DNA of 64,000 nt from Lachnospiraceae bacterium (GTDB lineage: Bacteria; Bacillota; Clostridia; Lachnospirales; Lachnospiraceae). Both the position numbers and the translations under genes were made by a program. This document shows positions 1 to 8,680 of this stretch, one piece after another (the first letter of the stretch is position 1; each line of letters opens with the position of its first letter). The DNA is taken from assembly GCA_022792535.1 (NCBI GenBank), contig JAAWBG010000066.1, positions 1 to 64,000 of the forward strand, given 5' to 3'. The notes beneath the pieces were generated by a model. The model ran no database searches. It was not told where the DNA came from and was given only the letters and a program-made list of their open reading frames with translations.

Positions 1-30
1 GGTGCTTTTGACACCCTAATCTCTATAAGA
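1..30. repeat. Family A palindromic repeat, partial copy at window edge
   Basis: The first bases carry the right half of the recurring intergenic palindrome (CTTTTGACACCCTAATC followed by a TATAAG-like tail). The left half would lie outside the window. See 36984-37019 for the complete copy. Confidence 0.6.
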
Positions 31-32
31 TA

Positions 33-70
33 AAAAAATAAGGAAACCTCAATACTATCAAGGTTTCCTC
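33..70 (-). terminator. Intrinsic terminator of tRNA-Leu
   Basis: On the minus strand, arms AGGAAACCT and AGGTTTCCT enclose an 11-nt loop and are followed by a T-rich run. It starts about 14 nt past the 3' end of the tRNA gene. Confidence 0.8.
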
Positions 71-83
71 ACTCTTAAGATAA

Positions 84-168
84 TGCGGAAGATGGGACTT
101 GAACCCACACGTCTATACAGACACAAGATCCTTAGTCTTGCCTGTCTGCCAATTCCAGCACTTCCGCA
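84..168 (-). tRNA. tRNA-Leu (anticodon AAG)
   Basis: This is an 85-nt class II tRNA with a long variable arm. The acceptor arms TGCGGAA and TTCCGCA pair. The anticodon arm CAAGA/TCTTG encloses the loop CTAAGGA, whose central bases read AAG (Leu, CUU codons). The GGTTCAAGTCC T-arm is present. CCA is not encoded. The gene is monocistronic with its own promoter and terminator. Confidence 0.93.
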
Positions 169-185
169 TTTCCGACGACTTGTAA

Positions 186-214
186 ATCATAACAAATTCG
201 TCTAAAAATGTCAA
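186..214 (-). promoter_or_regulatory. Promoter of tRNA-Leu
   Basis: Reading leftwards, TTGACA (209-214) and TATGAT (186-191) are separated by exactly 17 bp. Transcription would start about 10 nt upstream of the tRNA 5' end. Confidence 0.8.
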
Positions 215-229
215 TGGCATTTCTGAATT

Positions 230-1903
230 TTATACATATTTTTTCTCAAACTCTTCTGCTCTCATAGGCTTATCAAAATAAAAGCCTTGTATCATCTGAA
301 TCTGCATATTTTTTAAGATCTCATACTGGCGCTGATATTCCACTCCTTCTACGCACACGTTCATACCGATTACCGCCGCAAGCTCACAGACAATCCGGAC
401 AAACGCGTCTGCAAATTCATCCTGTCCCAGATCCTCGATAAAACAGCGGTCAATCTTAATCACATCAATGGGCATCTCTCGGATATGATTCAGAGAACTA
501 TAACCCGTTCCAAAATCATCCAAGGCCACCCGCACGCCAAGTTTTTTGATCTGCCCCAGAATTTGTTTCATTCTGGTCATATCGTTGATAGCAAGGCTTT
601 CTGTCACTTCCAATGTGAGATTCCAAGGATTCAGCCCTGTCTCTTCCAACACTTCTCTGACCCGGTCGGCCATATCATTGCGCAGCAATTGTACCACAGA
701 GAGATTCACATTCACTTTATATTCTGGATGACCGGAATCGTTCCATTTTTTGCAGTGGCTGCATGCCTGTCTCAGCACATGGTCTCCAATCGGATTGATC
801 AATCCCAAATACTCTGCCAGGGGAATAAACTCTGCCGGAGAGATAAACCCAAGGCTCTCGCAGTTCCAACGAATCAATGCCTCCGCTCCCATACAGGGAT
901 TGTCTGGTTTGGATACGTCTACAATGGGCTGATAATACACCTCAAATTCATCACAGGCATTCATAGTAGCGTTTCTCATATTTTTCTCTAAATCCAGCCG
1001 TTTAAAAGAAGCTCCTTCTGATTCCTCATTATAGAACTCATAACGGTTCTTTCCAGCCTTCTTTGCTTCCAGCAATGCCAAATCCGCCTTTTTGATCAAT
1101 TCCTGTACCGTATCGCCATCGGAAGGAAACCTTGCGATTCCCATACTCATGGTACAATAATAGTCCGCTCCCTTCAGGAACCAGGGCTTCTCAAAAATTT
1201 CTTTGATATCAGCCAGAATTTTATCCAGCATTGCAAACTTACTGTCTGTGACAATAATGATAAATTCGTCTCCGCCCATCCGGTAACAATTGCTCTCGAT
1301 GCCGGAGATTCTCTGCAGACTGTGAGAAATGGCCCGCAAAAGCACATCTCCATACTGGTGCCCCAGTCCGTCATTGATATGTTTAAAATCATCCAGATCC
1401 ATATATAACAGAGCGCCCTTCCCGCCGTTTCCTTTGGTCCGTGTAATCTGCTCTTCCAAATCCTGTTCACAGCGCATACGGTTATACAAACCTGTCAGAA
1501 AATCATTGTTCACTTGTTTCTCAATCTTTTGCTGATACCGCTTAATCTCTGTAATATCATAAATCGTATACAGCTCCACCATTCGCTGGTCCAGCCAGCA
1601 GATTTCTGTGCGGTGGACGTCAAACCACCGCTCTGCTTCTTTTATGTACAATTCACCGCTGTTCTTTTTTCCGTTTTCCAGAGCCCGAAACAGACAGCGT
1701 TTCACGTTTTTCCCATCAATTCTGCCATAAAAAAATTCACAGAATTTCTCATTGGCAAACAACAATTTGTCATCCGAGGAACATACGCATATTCCACACC
1801 CCACGCTATTTAAAACTTCTACCCCAGACGCATAAAAATTCATATTCCAATGGTCCTGCTGCAAAGATTCTTCTTTCTCTCTGCCATTTTCTTTTTTGCT
1901 CAT
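230..1903 (-). CDS. PAS-GGDEF-EAL cyclic-di-GMP turnover protein
   Basis: This is a predicted cytosolic c-di-GMP enzyme. A PAS-like sensor occupies about residues 30-125. A GGDEF domain follows (about 135-300) with intact GGDEF near residue 214, consistent with diguanylate cyclase activity. A C-terminal EAL domain (about 305-555) contains EAL, DDFGTGYSSL, KID and EGVE, the residues of an active phosphodiesterase. I see no transmembrane segment. The four residues where an RxxD inhibitory site is expected (before GGDEF) do not match. Position 1915 is an alternative TTG start that overlaps the previous stop codon. I prefer the ATG at 1903. The gene follows the RNA methylase with almost no gap, so the two are probably co-transcribed. 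Whether synthesis or hydrolysis dominates cannot be told from sequence. Confidence 0.9.
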   Translation of the reverse strand: MSKKENGREKEESLQQDHWNMNFYASGVEVLNSVGCGICVCSSDDKLLFANEKFCEFFYGRIDGKNVKRCLFRALENGKKNSGELYIKEAERWFDVHRTEICWLDQRMVELYTIYDITEIKRYQQKIEKQVNNDFLTGLYNRMRCEQDLEEQITRTKGNGGKGALLYMDLDDFKHINDGLGHQYGDVLLRAISHSLQRISGIESNCYRMGGDEFIIIVTDSKFAMLDKILADIKEIFEKPWFLKGADYYCTMSMGIARFPSDGDTVQELIKKADLALLEAKKAGKNRYEFYNEESEGASFKRLDLEKNMRNATMNACDEFEVYYQPIVDVSKPDNPCMGAEALIRWNCESLGFISPAEFIPLAEYLGLINPIGDHVLRQACSHCKKWNDSGHPEYKVNVNLSVVQLLRNDMADRVREVLEETGLNPWNLTLEVTESLAINDMTRMKQILGQIKKLGVRVALDDFGTGYSSLNHIREMPIDVIKIDRCFIEDLGQDEFADAFVRIVCELAAVIGMNVCVEGVEYQRQYEILKNMQIQMIQGFYFDKPMRAEEFEKKYV

Positions 1904-1911
1904 AGCTTCTC

Positions 1912-3393
1912 TCAATCCCTTTTCCCAATAATAAATAGATCGTATATCCCTTTTTCATCCATACTGTATTCCTGAAGCAGCGTAAATTTTTTTCTGAGGC
2001 GCATCTGCTTCTTGATATAATTCTTCTCATTGGAATACAAGATCATTTTCCCTCTGTCCGCTAACACCTCTTCTGCCTTCTCAAAAAATTCCCCGTAAAA
2101 TCTATCGTGTTCTTCCCTGGTCCGCTGTCCCCGATCCGGCATATTTGTGATAATCTCATCAAACAAATATTCATGCTGAAAAGAAAAAAAATCTCGGTGA
2201 ATATAGTTGATCTGTCTGCCTGCAGACTTTGTGTTCTCTCTCGCCCCGGCAATTGCCTCTCCATAAATATCTATCCCATACATCACCCTTGCTGAACACA
2301 GCCTGTCCCGTTCAATCAACATGGTTCCCACTCCACAGAACGGATCTAAAATCTGCGCCTGTTCTTTCAGATAGGGCGCCGCCAGGCGAACGATCAGCGC
2401 CGCCTGTTCTGGTCTGATAGAAACCGGCAGGCTATGCCTGCGATAAGAAAATCTTTTTTCACGAATGGTATACATTTTTATCAGCGGTAAAAATGTACCT
2501 TCCTTTCCCTCTGCCAGACGAATCTCCACCTCATAATTGGACGTAGAATTATATAATCTGCGCCCCGTCTCCTGTTCTAATGCAAATGCACATTTCTTAG
2601 CAAAATCACTTCGTTTATCTAAAGGCATCCGGCTCTGAACTCCAAGACGAAAATAAAAGGCGTCTTCTGCCTGATGAGCCTTCTCCAACAGTTCCAGCAG
2701 ATTAGACTCTGCCAAAGCCTTTGCCGCCAATCTGGGCTCCTGCTCCAACCGTCTAATATTTAACGGAAATAAAATTTCCCGATAGGTGGGAATGTCCAGA
2801 ATCGGTTTGATATGGCTGGTAATGACCCGTACGCCGCTTTTCAAAATTGTAACCTGTCCATTTTTTACCTGATCTGCAGTGATCTGCTGGTATTGCTTTC
2901 CTGTGGTAAGTATGATCTCATAAGTCTTGTCATATCCCTGAAATCTGTGTTTCCTATGATTCTGTTCTGACTGAAGGAGCATTCTAAGAACTTTCAATTC
3001 TTCCCGGATATGCTTCTCCTCCTCTGGCTTTGGCTGCATATGTTCCAATTCCTGCAGCCGCGCCTTCAGCTTGGGCTTACAGGCTGAGATATCTAGTTCC
3101 AAAAGCGCAGACAGATAATCGCTTTTTAAAAATAAACGATCTTCCCTCTCATATGCCTCGTACAGAGGCTGGACCAGCTCATCCTGCTCAAGCCTTCCCA
3201 ATACCAGCGCTGCATTTCCACGTACCTTAGGTTCTGAATGCCCCAGTAATTCCAACAGCAAATCATAATCCCCCTGCAGAAGTTCCAGCAGCTCCTGTTT
3301 TGCACTCTTCTCTTTTAACTCTTGCTTTAATCCAATCAGGTCTTTTCTCAGATCTTTTCCTGTCTTCAGGCTCTCATACCATTCCTGCACCAT
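1912..3393 (-). CDS. HEAT-repeat THUMP-less RNA N-methylase (UPF0020/RlmKL-like)
   Basis: The protein has 493 residues. The first 140 are helical with HEAT-like repeats, for example around residues 45-75. The C-terminal third is a Rossmann methyltransferase: SAM motif I is DPFCGVGT at 350-357 and the catalytic NxPx-type motif is NMPDRG at 417-422, as in N2-guanine RNA methylases of the UPF0020 family. The middle region (about 150-340) resembles the linker seen in these enzymes. The substrate (rRNA or tRNA) is not evident. It is the first gene of a short unit with the GGDEF-EAL gene. The family assignment is confident; the exact target is unknown. Confidence 0.8.
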   Translation of the reverse strand: MVQEWYESLKTGKDLRKDLIGLKQELKEKSAKQELLELLQGDYDLLLELLGHSEPKVRGNAALVLGRLEQDELVQPLYEAYEREDRLFLKSDYLSALLELDISACKPKLKARLQELEHMQPKPEEEKHIREELKVLRMLLQSEQNHRKHRFQGYDKTYEIILTTGKQYQQITADQVKNGQVTILKSGVRVITSHIKPILDIPTYREILFPLNIRRLEQEPRLAAKALAESNLLELLEKAHQAEDAFYFRLGVQSRMPLDKRSDFAKKCAFALEQETGRRLYNSTSNYEVEIRLAEGKEGTFLPLIKMYTIREKRFSYRRHSLPVSIRPEQAALIVRLAAPYLKEQAQILDPFCGVGTMLIERDRLCSARVMYGIDIYGEAIAGARENTKSAGRQINYIHRDFFSFQHEYLFDEIITNMPDRGQRTREEHDRFYGEFFEKAEEVLADRGKMILYSNEKNYIKKQMRLRKKFTLLQEYSMDEKGIYDLFIIGKRD

Positions 3394-3515
3394 ATGGCTC
3401 TCCTATTCTGTTTCACCGACATGATTCTTCTCTCTATTTTACTTGATTCTCCATCATTTGGCAATAGGGGCAAATTGACCACAAAGTTTTATCTGTCAAA
3501 AAAACTGCATTTCCC

Positions 3516-3557
3516 AAAAAAAGCCGGAAAAATCTAATAAATTTTTCCGGCTTTTTT
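3516..3557. terminator. Bidirectional intrinsic terminator
   Basis: Arms AAAAAAGCCGGAAAAAT and ATTTTTCCGGCTTTTTT form a long hairpin with T-runs on both strands. It ends the amidase transcript read leftwards. Confidence 0.8.
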
Positions 3558-3580
3558 CTATAATTATAACATGGACTTCT

Positions 3581-3627
3581 GGTATCAAAAGCACCTTGGA
3601 TGCAAGGCACCCTTTTGACGCCCGAAT
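3581..3627. repeat. Family A palindromic repeat, degenerate copy
   Basis: The arms GGTATCAAAAG and CTTTTGACGCC flank an inner small inverted repeat (CCTTGGATGCAAGG). Compare 25786-25834 and 36984-37019. Confidence 0.6.
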
Positions 3628-3643
3628 TAACATAAGAAAAATC

Positions 3644-4405
3644 TTATTCTGGCTCTGTTCCATATGTGTCTAAATATTTCTGCACATCCTTTTTAAACCG
3701 ATCCCATGCATCCTCATTCTTCACATAATAAATGGGGCACTCCTTTCCCGTCACATCATAATGGCGGATCACGTTATCTACTGGAAGATTGAATTTCCCG
3801 CACAGCCATGCCGTAAGCTCCACCAGAGAATCATAAGTCTCCTGAGTAAACTGCCCTGTTTCATCTTTGTGGCAGCACTCAATGGACAAAGTATCATTGT
3901 TCCGTTCATTGGAAGCATAAGACATCTCTGTACTAGGAATACATTGTACAATCTCTCCCTCCATTCCCACCACAAAATGACTGCTGGCCTTTGTAGTCTG
4001 CTTGTCCTTCAATCCCTCAAAGTAACTGCGGTTCTGCTTTGCAGTAGTTCCGGGATTCGCAGTATAGTGAATAACGATCCCATTTATTTTTTCAAGGGCA
4101 GTCTGAGGTCTGGAATATGGATTCGGCGTCAACAATTCTACCTGATAATCCGGCGCCTGGGCAATGACCTTTTGCTGAAACCCGCTTTTTTCTCCCTTTT
4201 CATCTGATACCTGAACTGTTTTTTTTGCCTGAACTTCCTCTGCTGATTTTTCCTTATGAAAAATTCTAGTGATTCCAAATATAATCAAAAACACACCCAG
4301 ACATAAAATTGCACCCCGCTTTATCATCTGAATGGTTCTCTGACGTTTTCTGCGCTTCTTTCTGGCTAAATATGCGTTCCTTCTTCTTCTCTCTTCGCTT
4401 GTCAC
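3644..4405 (-). CDS. Membrane-anchored N-acetylmuramoyl-L-alanine amidase (amidase_2/PGRP)
   Basis: The 253-residue protein has a highly basic N-terminus, one transmembrane segment at about 31-49 and an extracellular amidase_2 domain at about 95-245. The zinc ligands expected for this fold are present: H113 (in VIHYTANPG), H215 (in RHYDVTG) and C223 (in KECP), with acidic E176 nearby. It should cleave the MurNAc-L-Ala bond of peptidoglycan at the outer membrane face. The ATG start is supported by the transmembrane topology. The gene stands alone, with a bidirectional terminator downstream. The cell process (turnover, sporulation, germination) cannot be assigned. Confidence 0.88.
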   Translation of the reverse strand: MTSEERRRRNAYLARKKRRKRQRTIQMIKRGAILCLGVFLIIFGITRIFHKEKSAEEVQAKKTVQVSDEKGEKSGFQQKVIAQAPDYQVELLTPNPYSRPQTALEKINGIVIHYTANPGTTAKQNRSYFEGLKDKQTTKASSHFVVGMEGEIVQCIPSTEMSYASNERNNDTLSIECCHKDETGQFTQETYDSLVELTAWLCGKFNLPVDNVIRHYDVTGKECPIYYVKNEDAWDRFKKDVQKYLDTYGTEPE

Positions 4406-4454
4406 TGTAATCTCTCCACTCTTTTCTGGTATACTAAAAAATTTCTTTTCTCCT

Positions 4455-4524
4455 TAAGCGATCCGCTCCTATCGGAGCTGACTGCTCCCGCAGTCCAAAC
4501 TCCCTTCGCTCCTTTGGATCGCTT
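4455..4524. repeat. Cloverleaf-like palindromic repeat
   Basis: The outer arms TAAGCGATCC (4455-4464) and GGATCGCTTA (4515-4524) are perfectly complementary. They enclose two internal hairpins, GCTCC/GGAGC (4465-4478) and GACTGC/GCAGTC (4480-4495). The strand could fold as a multi-branched structure. Confidence 0.65.
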
Positions 4525-4636
4525 ACATTATACACTTTTTTGGGGAAAAAAGAATTAACTTTCTTTAAATTTTTTGTAAGAAAAAAGTAAGAACAGCATA
4601 TCCGGCAGCTTTATTTGAAGATAAAGTGCCATGTTA

Positions 4637-4817
4637 CTATGAACTAGCGCTGTTATACTTTCTTAATGCAAATTTCCAAATAAATCTTGATCCCCAAACA
4701 AAAACAAAAGCAAGACCAAGGATATACCAAGAATTTAGAATACTTATTTTCCCTAGTAATAACTCGGCAGGAAGATTCGATACTGTAACAAGAGGAATTT
4801 TTCTATCAATGCAAAAA
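4637..4817 (-). pseudogene. 3' remnant of an ABC-2 family permease
   Basis: Reading leftwards, an open frame of about 58 codons ends at the TAG at 4637-4639. It translates to the C-terminus typical of PF06182/COG3694 ABC permeases: a P-x5-LPAELLLGK stretch, a hydrophobic segment (ILNSWYILGLAFVFVWG) and the ending FALRKYNSASS. It has no start codon or RBS of its own, and its frame runs into the 3' end of hemL. I read it as the leftover tail of a deleted permease gene. Confidence 0.55.
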
Positions 4818-6083
4818 ATACTTCTCTATAATCTCTAAAGTCTCCCGCTGTACCGCCTCTGTATGGGCAAGGGACAAAAAAATGGCCTCAAACTGAGAAG
4901 GAGCCAGGTAGATCCCTTGATCCAGCATAGCTCTCCAATATTCTGCAAACTGTTTCGTATCCGAGGTCTTTGCACTTTCGTAATCTGTTACTTTCTGTTC
5001 TGTGAAATAGATACAGCCTAGAGAACCTACATGATTTACCTGGAAAGGCAGATTAGCTTTTTTTAGGATCTTCTGAATATTCTGGAAAAATCTGTCTGCA
5101 GATTCATTCAGATTCTGATAATATTCTGGATGATCTTTTAAGATCGTAAGCTGAGCCATCCCCGCCGCCATGGCAACTGGATTCCCGCTTAAGGTTCCGG
5201 CCTGATAAACGCCGCCTGCCGGCGATACCAATTCCATCACCTCACGCCGCCCGCCATAAGCGCCAACCGGCATGCCGCCGCCGATAATTTTTCCAAAAGT
5301 AGTGAGATCCGGCGTCACATTGTAATACCCCTGGGCGCCATCTATGCCCAGACGAAATCCTGTGATCACCTCGTCAAAAATCAGCAACGCCCCATAATCA
5401 TCACAGATACTGCGCAGACCTTCCAAAAATCCTGGGGCCGGAGACACCACGCCCATATTGGCCGCCACTGGCTCCACAATCACTGCTGCAATCTCTTCTC
5501 CACATCTTATAAAATGCTCTTTTACACTTTCCAGATTATTGTAATCGGCAGATAAGGTATCCTGGGTACATCCTGCAGACACGCCCAAACTGTCTGGAAC
5601 CCCTGCAGTCATCACTCCGGAACCTGCCTTTACCAAAAGTCCGTCGGAATGTCCATGGTAACAGCCCGTAAATTTTATGATCTTATTTCGTCTGGTATAT
5701 CCTCTGGCAAGACGGATGGCGCTCATCACCGCCTCTGTTCCTGAATTGACCATCCGCACCATCTCAACGGAAGGTATCAGTTCGCAGACCAGTTTTGCCA
5801 TCTCCACCTCTCTTGCTGTGGCCGCGCCAAAACTCAGACCATCCCTACATGATTCCAGCACGGACTCCAGAACTTCTTCCTGGCCATGTCCCAATATCAT
5901 AGGCCCCCAGGAACCGATATAATCAATATACTTTTTTCCATCTTCATCGTACAGGTAAGCTCCCGTTGCCTTCTTGATAAACCTGGGCGTTGCCCCCACT
6001 GATCCAAAAGCCCGTACCGGTGAATTGACTCCTCCTGGAATCACCTTTACCGCTTCCTCAAATAATAATTCTGATCTTGTCAT
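4806..6083 (-). CDS. hemL: Glutamate-1-semialdehyde 2,1-aminomutase
   Basis: This class III PLP aminotransferase converts glutamate-1-semialdehyde to 5-aminolevulinate in the C5 tetrapyrrole route. Its 425 residues match the usual length. Visible motifs are NSGTEAV (113-119, PLP phosphate region), YHGHSDG (142-148), IFDEVITGFR (235-244) and TTFGKIIGGG with the PLP lysine at K265. The gene lies just downstream of a precorrin-2 dehydrogenase gene, so this is a small tetrapyrrole (siroheme/corrinoid) unit. The other hem/cob genes are not in the window. Confidence 0.96.
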   Translation of the reverse strand: MTRSELLFEEAVKVIPGGVNSPVRAFGSVGATPRFIKKATGAYLYDEDGKKYIDYIGSWGPMILGHGQEEVLESVLESCRDGLSFGAATAREVEMAKLVCELIPSVEMVRMVNSGTEAVMSAIRLARGYTRRNKIIKFTGCYHGHSDGLLVKAGSGVMTAGVPDSLGVSAGCTQDTLSADYNNLESVKEHFIRCGEEIAAVIVEPVAANMGVVSPAPGFLEGLRSICDDYGALLIFDEVITGFRLGIDGAQGYYNVTPDLTTFGKIIGGGMPVGAYGGRREVMELVSPAGGVYQAGTLSGNPVAMAAGMAQLTILKDHPEYYQNLNESADRFFQNIQKILKKANLPFQVNHVGSLGCIYFTEQKVTDYESAKTSDTKQFAEYWRAMLDQGIYLAPSQFEAIFLSLAHTEAVQRETLEIIEKYFLH

Positions 6084-6142
6084 AATTACTTCCCTTTCCC
6101 ATAAACGATAGTATTTTTTATTTTTTAAAATGACTATTTTTC

Positions 6143-6616
6143 TCAGAAAAATTTATCTAACATTTCTCTGATCTTTTCTGTGACAGCCGCCGCCTTTTTG
6201 TGATTCTGCCCATTGGCAGTCACTCCTACTGTGATCTCCCCTTTTCTGGCAATGCCTGGAAAATAGAAGTCACATTTTGCCTGATCTGAGGCTGTATTGA
6301 CTAAAACGCCCTGTCGGCGGCACTCCTGGAAAATGCTGTCATTCACAAGTTTGTCATCTGTAGCCGCCAGAACCAAATCTACCCTGACTGACTTTTGCAG
6401 CTCCCCTGGCTGATACCTGCGGTATTCCAAAGTCAGATTTTCTTCCCCGGCCGCCCATCTCTGCAGATTTTCTGAAATCTCCGGCGCCACAATCTGAACT
6501 TTGGCGCCAAATTCCAAAAGTGCTTTGGCCCGTCTGGAAGCAATGGTTCCCCCGCCGAATACCACTGCCTGTTTTTGATTCATATTGATAAATATTGGAA
6601 AATAGTCTAAACTCAT
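6143..6616 (-). CDS. Precorrin-2 dehydrogenase / sirohydrochlorin ferrochelatase-like
   Basis: The 157-residue protein begins with an NAD-binding Rossmann motif (VVFGGGTIASRRAKALLEFG, about residues 18-37) and matches the CysG N-terminal/Met8p/SirC family, which oxidises precorrin-2 to sirohydrochlorin. A conserved NTASDQAKCDFYFPGIA stretch (about 106-122) is typical. The family runs about 150-220 residues, so this is a short dehydrogenase-type member; chelatase activity is uncertain. An AGAGGAAGA RBS precedes the ATG. It sits upstream of hemL on the same strand, 59 bp away, which supports shared tetrapyrrole function. Confidence 0.88.
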   Translation of the reverse strand: MSLDYFPIFINMNQKQAVVFGGGTIASRRAKALLEFGAKVQIVAPEISENLQRWAAGEENLTLEYRRYQPGELQKSVRVDLVLAATDDKLVNDSIFQECRRQGVLVNTASDQAKCDFYFPGIARKGEITVGVTANGQNHKKAAAVTEKIREMLDKFF

Positions 6617-6693
6617 ATTCTCTTCCTCTTAACAATCAACTCTCTATCAGCGTCTTTTAAATCTTCTTCTGTTTCCGATACGCTCTGTCAACT

Positions 6694-7464
6694 TTACACC
6701 AGCACATCAATTCCGTATTTTGCAAAATAAGCATGGTAATGATCATCTAATTTCTGGTCGGTGACCACTGTATTCATCTCCTCTAGCCGCGCCATTTTAT
6801 ATAAGGACTGTTTGTCAAACTTGGTGTGGTCCGCCAGAAGATAGACTTGTTCTGAGATGGACAGCAGCGCCCGATTATTGGGCACTTCTTCTACAGAGGG
6901 GTGGGTAATCTGCCTTCCCAGACTGATAGCGCTGACTCCAAAAAAGCATTTTGTCACCGTAAACTGGCCAAGATAATTTTCCGCTTCATAGCCAATGATC
7001 ATCCCTGATTTTGTACGTATCTTTCCACCAGGAATATAGACTTCCACATTTGGAATTGCCGCAGCTTTTGCCGCGATATTCACATTCAGCGTCAGAATGG
7101 ACAAGGGCGTCTTATCGGCGATATGATCGAGAATACATTCTACTGTGGAGCCTGAATTCAAAGCAATAATATCTCCTGGCTGGATCAGCTCCGCCGCCCG
7201 TTTTCCAATTTGGTTTTTCAGTTCATAATTTAAGGCTCTTTTTTGTACAATGGTATTTTCCTGTATCTGCGTCCCAAAGGAAGTCTTCTGAAGCTGCGCG
7301 CCGCCATATACAACGGAAATTCCACCCTCTTCAGATAATACTTTCAAATCTCTTCGAATGGTTTCCTTCCCCACCTCATAACGTTCTGCCAGATCATTGA
7401 CACGAACAGATCCTTTCTGATTGATTAATTCCAATATTTCCTGTCTTCTTTCAACTGCAAGCAT
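6694..7464 (-). CDS. DeoR/GlpR-family transcriptional regulator
   Basis: The 256-residue protein has an N-terminal DeoR helix-turn-helix at about residues 5-57 (VNDLAERYEVGKETIRRDL) and a C-terminal DeoRC sugar-phosphate isomerase-like sensor domain at about 75-230. It is the last gene of a leftward glycerol/glycerol-3-phosphate locus, so it is probably the local GlpR-type repressor responding to a phosphorylated intermediate; that is inferred from context. A GAGGGAG RBS precedes the ATG. It follows the preceding gene by 112 bp. Confidence 0.88.
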   Translation of the reverse strand: MLAVERRQEILELINQKGSVRVNDLAERYEVGKETIRRDLKVLSEEGGISVVYGGAQLQKTSFGTQIQENTIVQKRALNYELKNQIGKRAAELIQPGDIIALNSGSTVECILDHIADKTPLSILTLNVNIAAKAAAIPNVEVYIPGGKIRTKSGMIIGYEAENYLGQFTVTKCFFGVSAISLGRQITHPSVEEVPNNRALLSISEQVYLLADHTKFDKQSLYKMARLEEMNTVVTDQKLDDHYHAYFAKYGIDVLV

Positions 7465-7576
7465 GCTCTCCCTCTTTCCGAACTATTGTTTTCTGCAGGA
7501 TTATTCTAACACGTATTTTCTTTTCACACAAGATTCAGGGCAGCAAAATCCCTTTGCTGCCCTGATCTGATCACTT

Positions 7577-8680
7577 CTATATGATCTCCAGATAATATAC
7601 TGCTTCCTGATCTGGAAATGCTTTTTTCAATATTTCACAAGCTGTCGGCTCAAAAATCAAAATCTTCTCTGACCCGGATTTTCGAATATCAGCCAATGCG
7701 TCTTCTCTGACAGCTTCCATGATTTTTTCATCTGGACAGAATAATTGATATTCCGCTCCTATTGGTTTCTGCCAGATGGTCAGCTCATTGACCCTGGCAT
7801 TGCCTTTGATCAATGGAATAAATTCCTGACTGGCAGGAATTTGTTCTTTCGTTTCTCCTGGAACCAGCTGGTTTAACATTGCACTGTTTCCCAGATAACG
7901 GAGATTAAAACTGCCGCCATACACATAGGTTTTTACGGATTCTTTGACAGGCTCCAAAATTTCTGGCAGATAGACTACTTCAAATTCTGGTGTGATATCC
8001 AATTTTTTCACAAATTCCCTCAGCAGATATGCTGCTTTAGCAGAGAGCACCAGCAATTTTCGAATGCCCATGTTCTGATATTTTTCCACCAGATTCTCTA
8101 AGCGGGACTTTCCTTCTTCCACCATTCCATAGGCAAAATATTCAAATCCCAGAAATTCAGACTCTGCTTCATTTACAAAACTCATTTTATGTAATTTCAG
8201 ATAAGCATTCAAATTCTCCTGGCTCTTTTTTCCACACTGAGCAGTCTCATCGTCTAAAAGAATCCCCATCTCAGAATCTTTTTGAAAGGGAAGCTCCCAC
8301 TTTACAGCAGACATCAAACGGTTTCCGCCTTTTTGAAGAGCCTTTTGAAAGGCTTCGGTTTCAGGAGCGGCATATCCCTTTTCCAGTAACATCTGTCTGC
8401 AGAGAATCGTAACGTCTGTGCAGTCTTCGGGACATTCCCGGAAATTCTGCCATCGTTCTCCCTGTCTGGACAGAATTCCTGTAAAATTAATCTGTCCGAT
8501 ATAGTCTGACAATTCTATCTCATTTTTATATACAGCTCTTGCCAGCTGCAGTCTTCTGGAAGGATAGTGATGCATCATTTTTGTCGCCCGAAATTCCGGA
8601 CAGTAGCAGACTGCTTGATCCATATGGATCACCTGATGCGTTAACGCTTCCTCATAATTCTCAAGTCTGTATTCCATCAT
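7577..8680 (-). CDS. Cysteine-poor CCG-domain-like protein, probable partner of the flavoprotein
   Basis: The 367-residue protein overlaps the preceding flavoprotein gene by 4 bp (ATGA), so the two are translationally coupled. In GlcDF/GlpC-type systems this slot holds the Fe-S subunit with paired CCG domains. Here segments such as VYGGSFNLRYLGN (about 254-266) and IFEPTACEILKKAF (about 343-356) align by eye with the CCG patterns HDPCHLxR and CPxC. Almost all cluster cysteines are missing, and no CxxCxxC ferredoxin motif is visible. It may be a structural or electron-relay-dead descendant of a GlcF/HdrB-like subunit, or a different protein that only resembles one. No function is assigned. Confidence 0.5.
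   Translation of the reverse strand: MMEYRLENYEEALTHQVIHMDQAVCYCPEFRATKMMHHYPSRRLQLARAVYKNEIELSDYIGQINFTGILSRQGERWQNFRECPEDCTDVTILCRQMLLEKGYAAPETEAFQKALQKGGNRLMSAVKWELPFQKDSEMGILLDDETAQCGKKSQENLNAYLKLHKMSFVNEAESEFLGFEYFAYGMVEEGKSRLENLVEKYQNMGIRKLLVLSAKAAYLLREFVKKLDITPEFEVVYLPEILEPVKESVKTYVYGGSFNLRYLGNSAMLNQLVPGETKEQIPASQEFIPLIKGNARVNELTIWQKPIGAEYQLFCPDEKIMEAVREDALADIRKSGSEKILIFEPTACEILKKAFPDQEAVYYLEII

Noticed and set aside
485-991. A 168-codon plus-strand frame opposite the GGDEF-EAL gene
   Set aside because: It is a shadow of the EAL domain; no RBS and no homology pattern.
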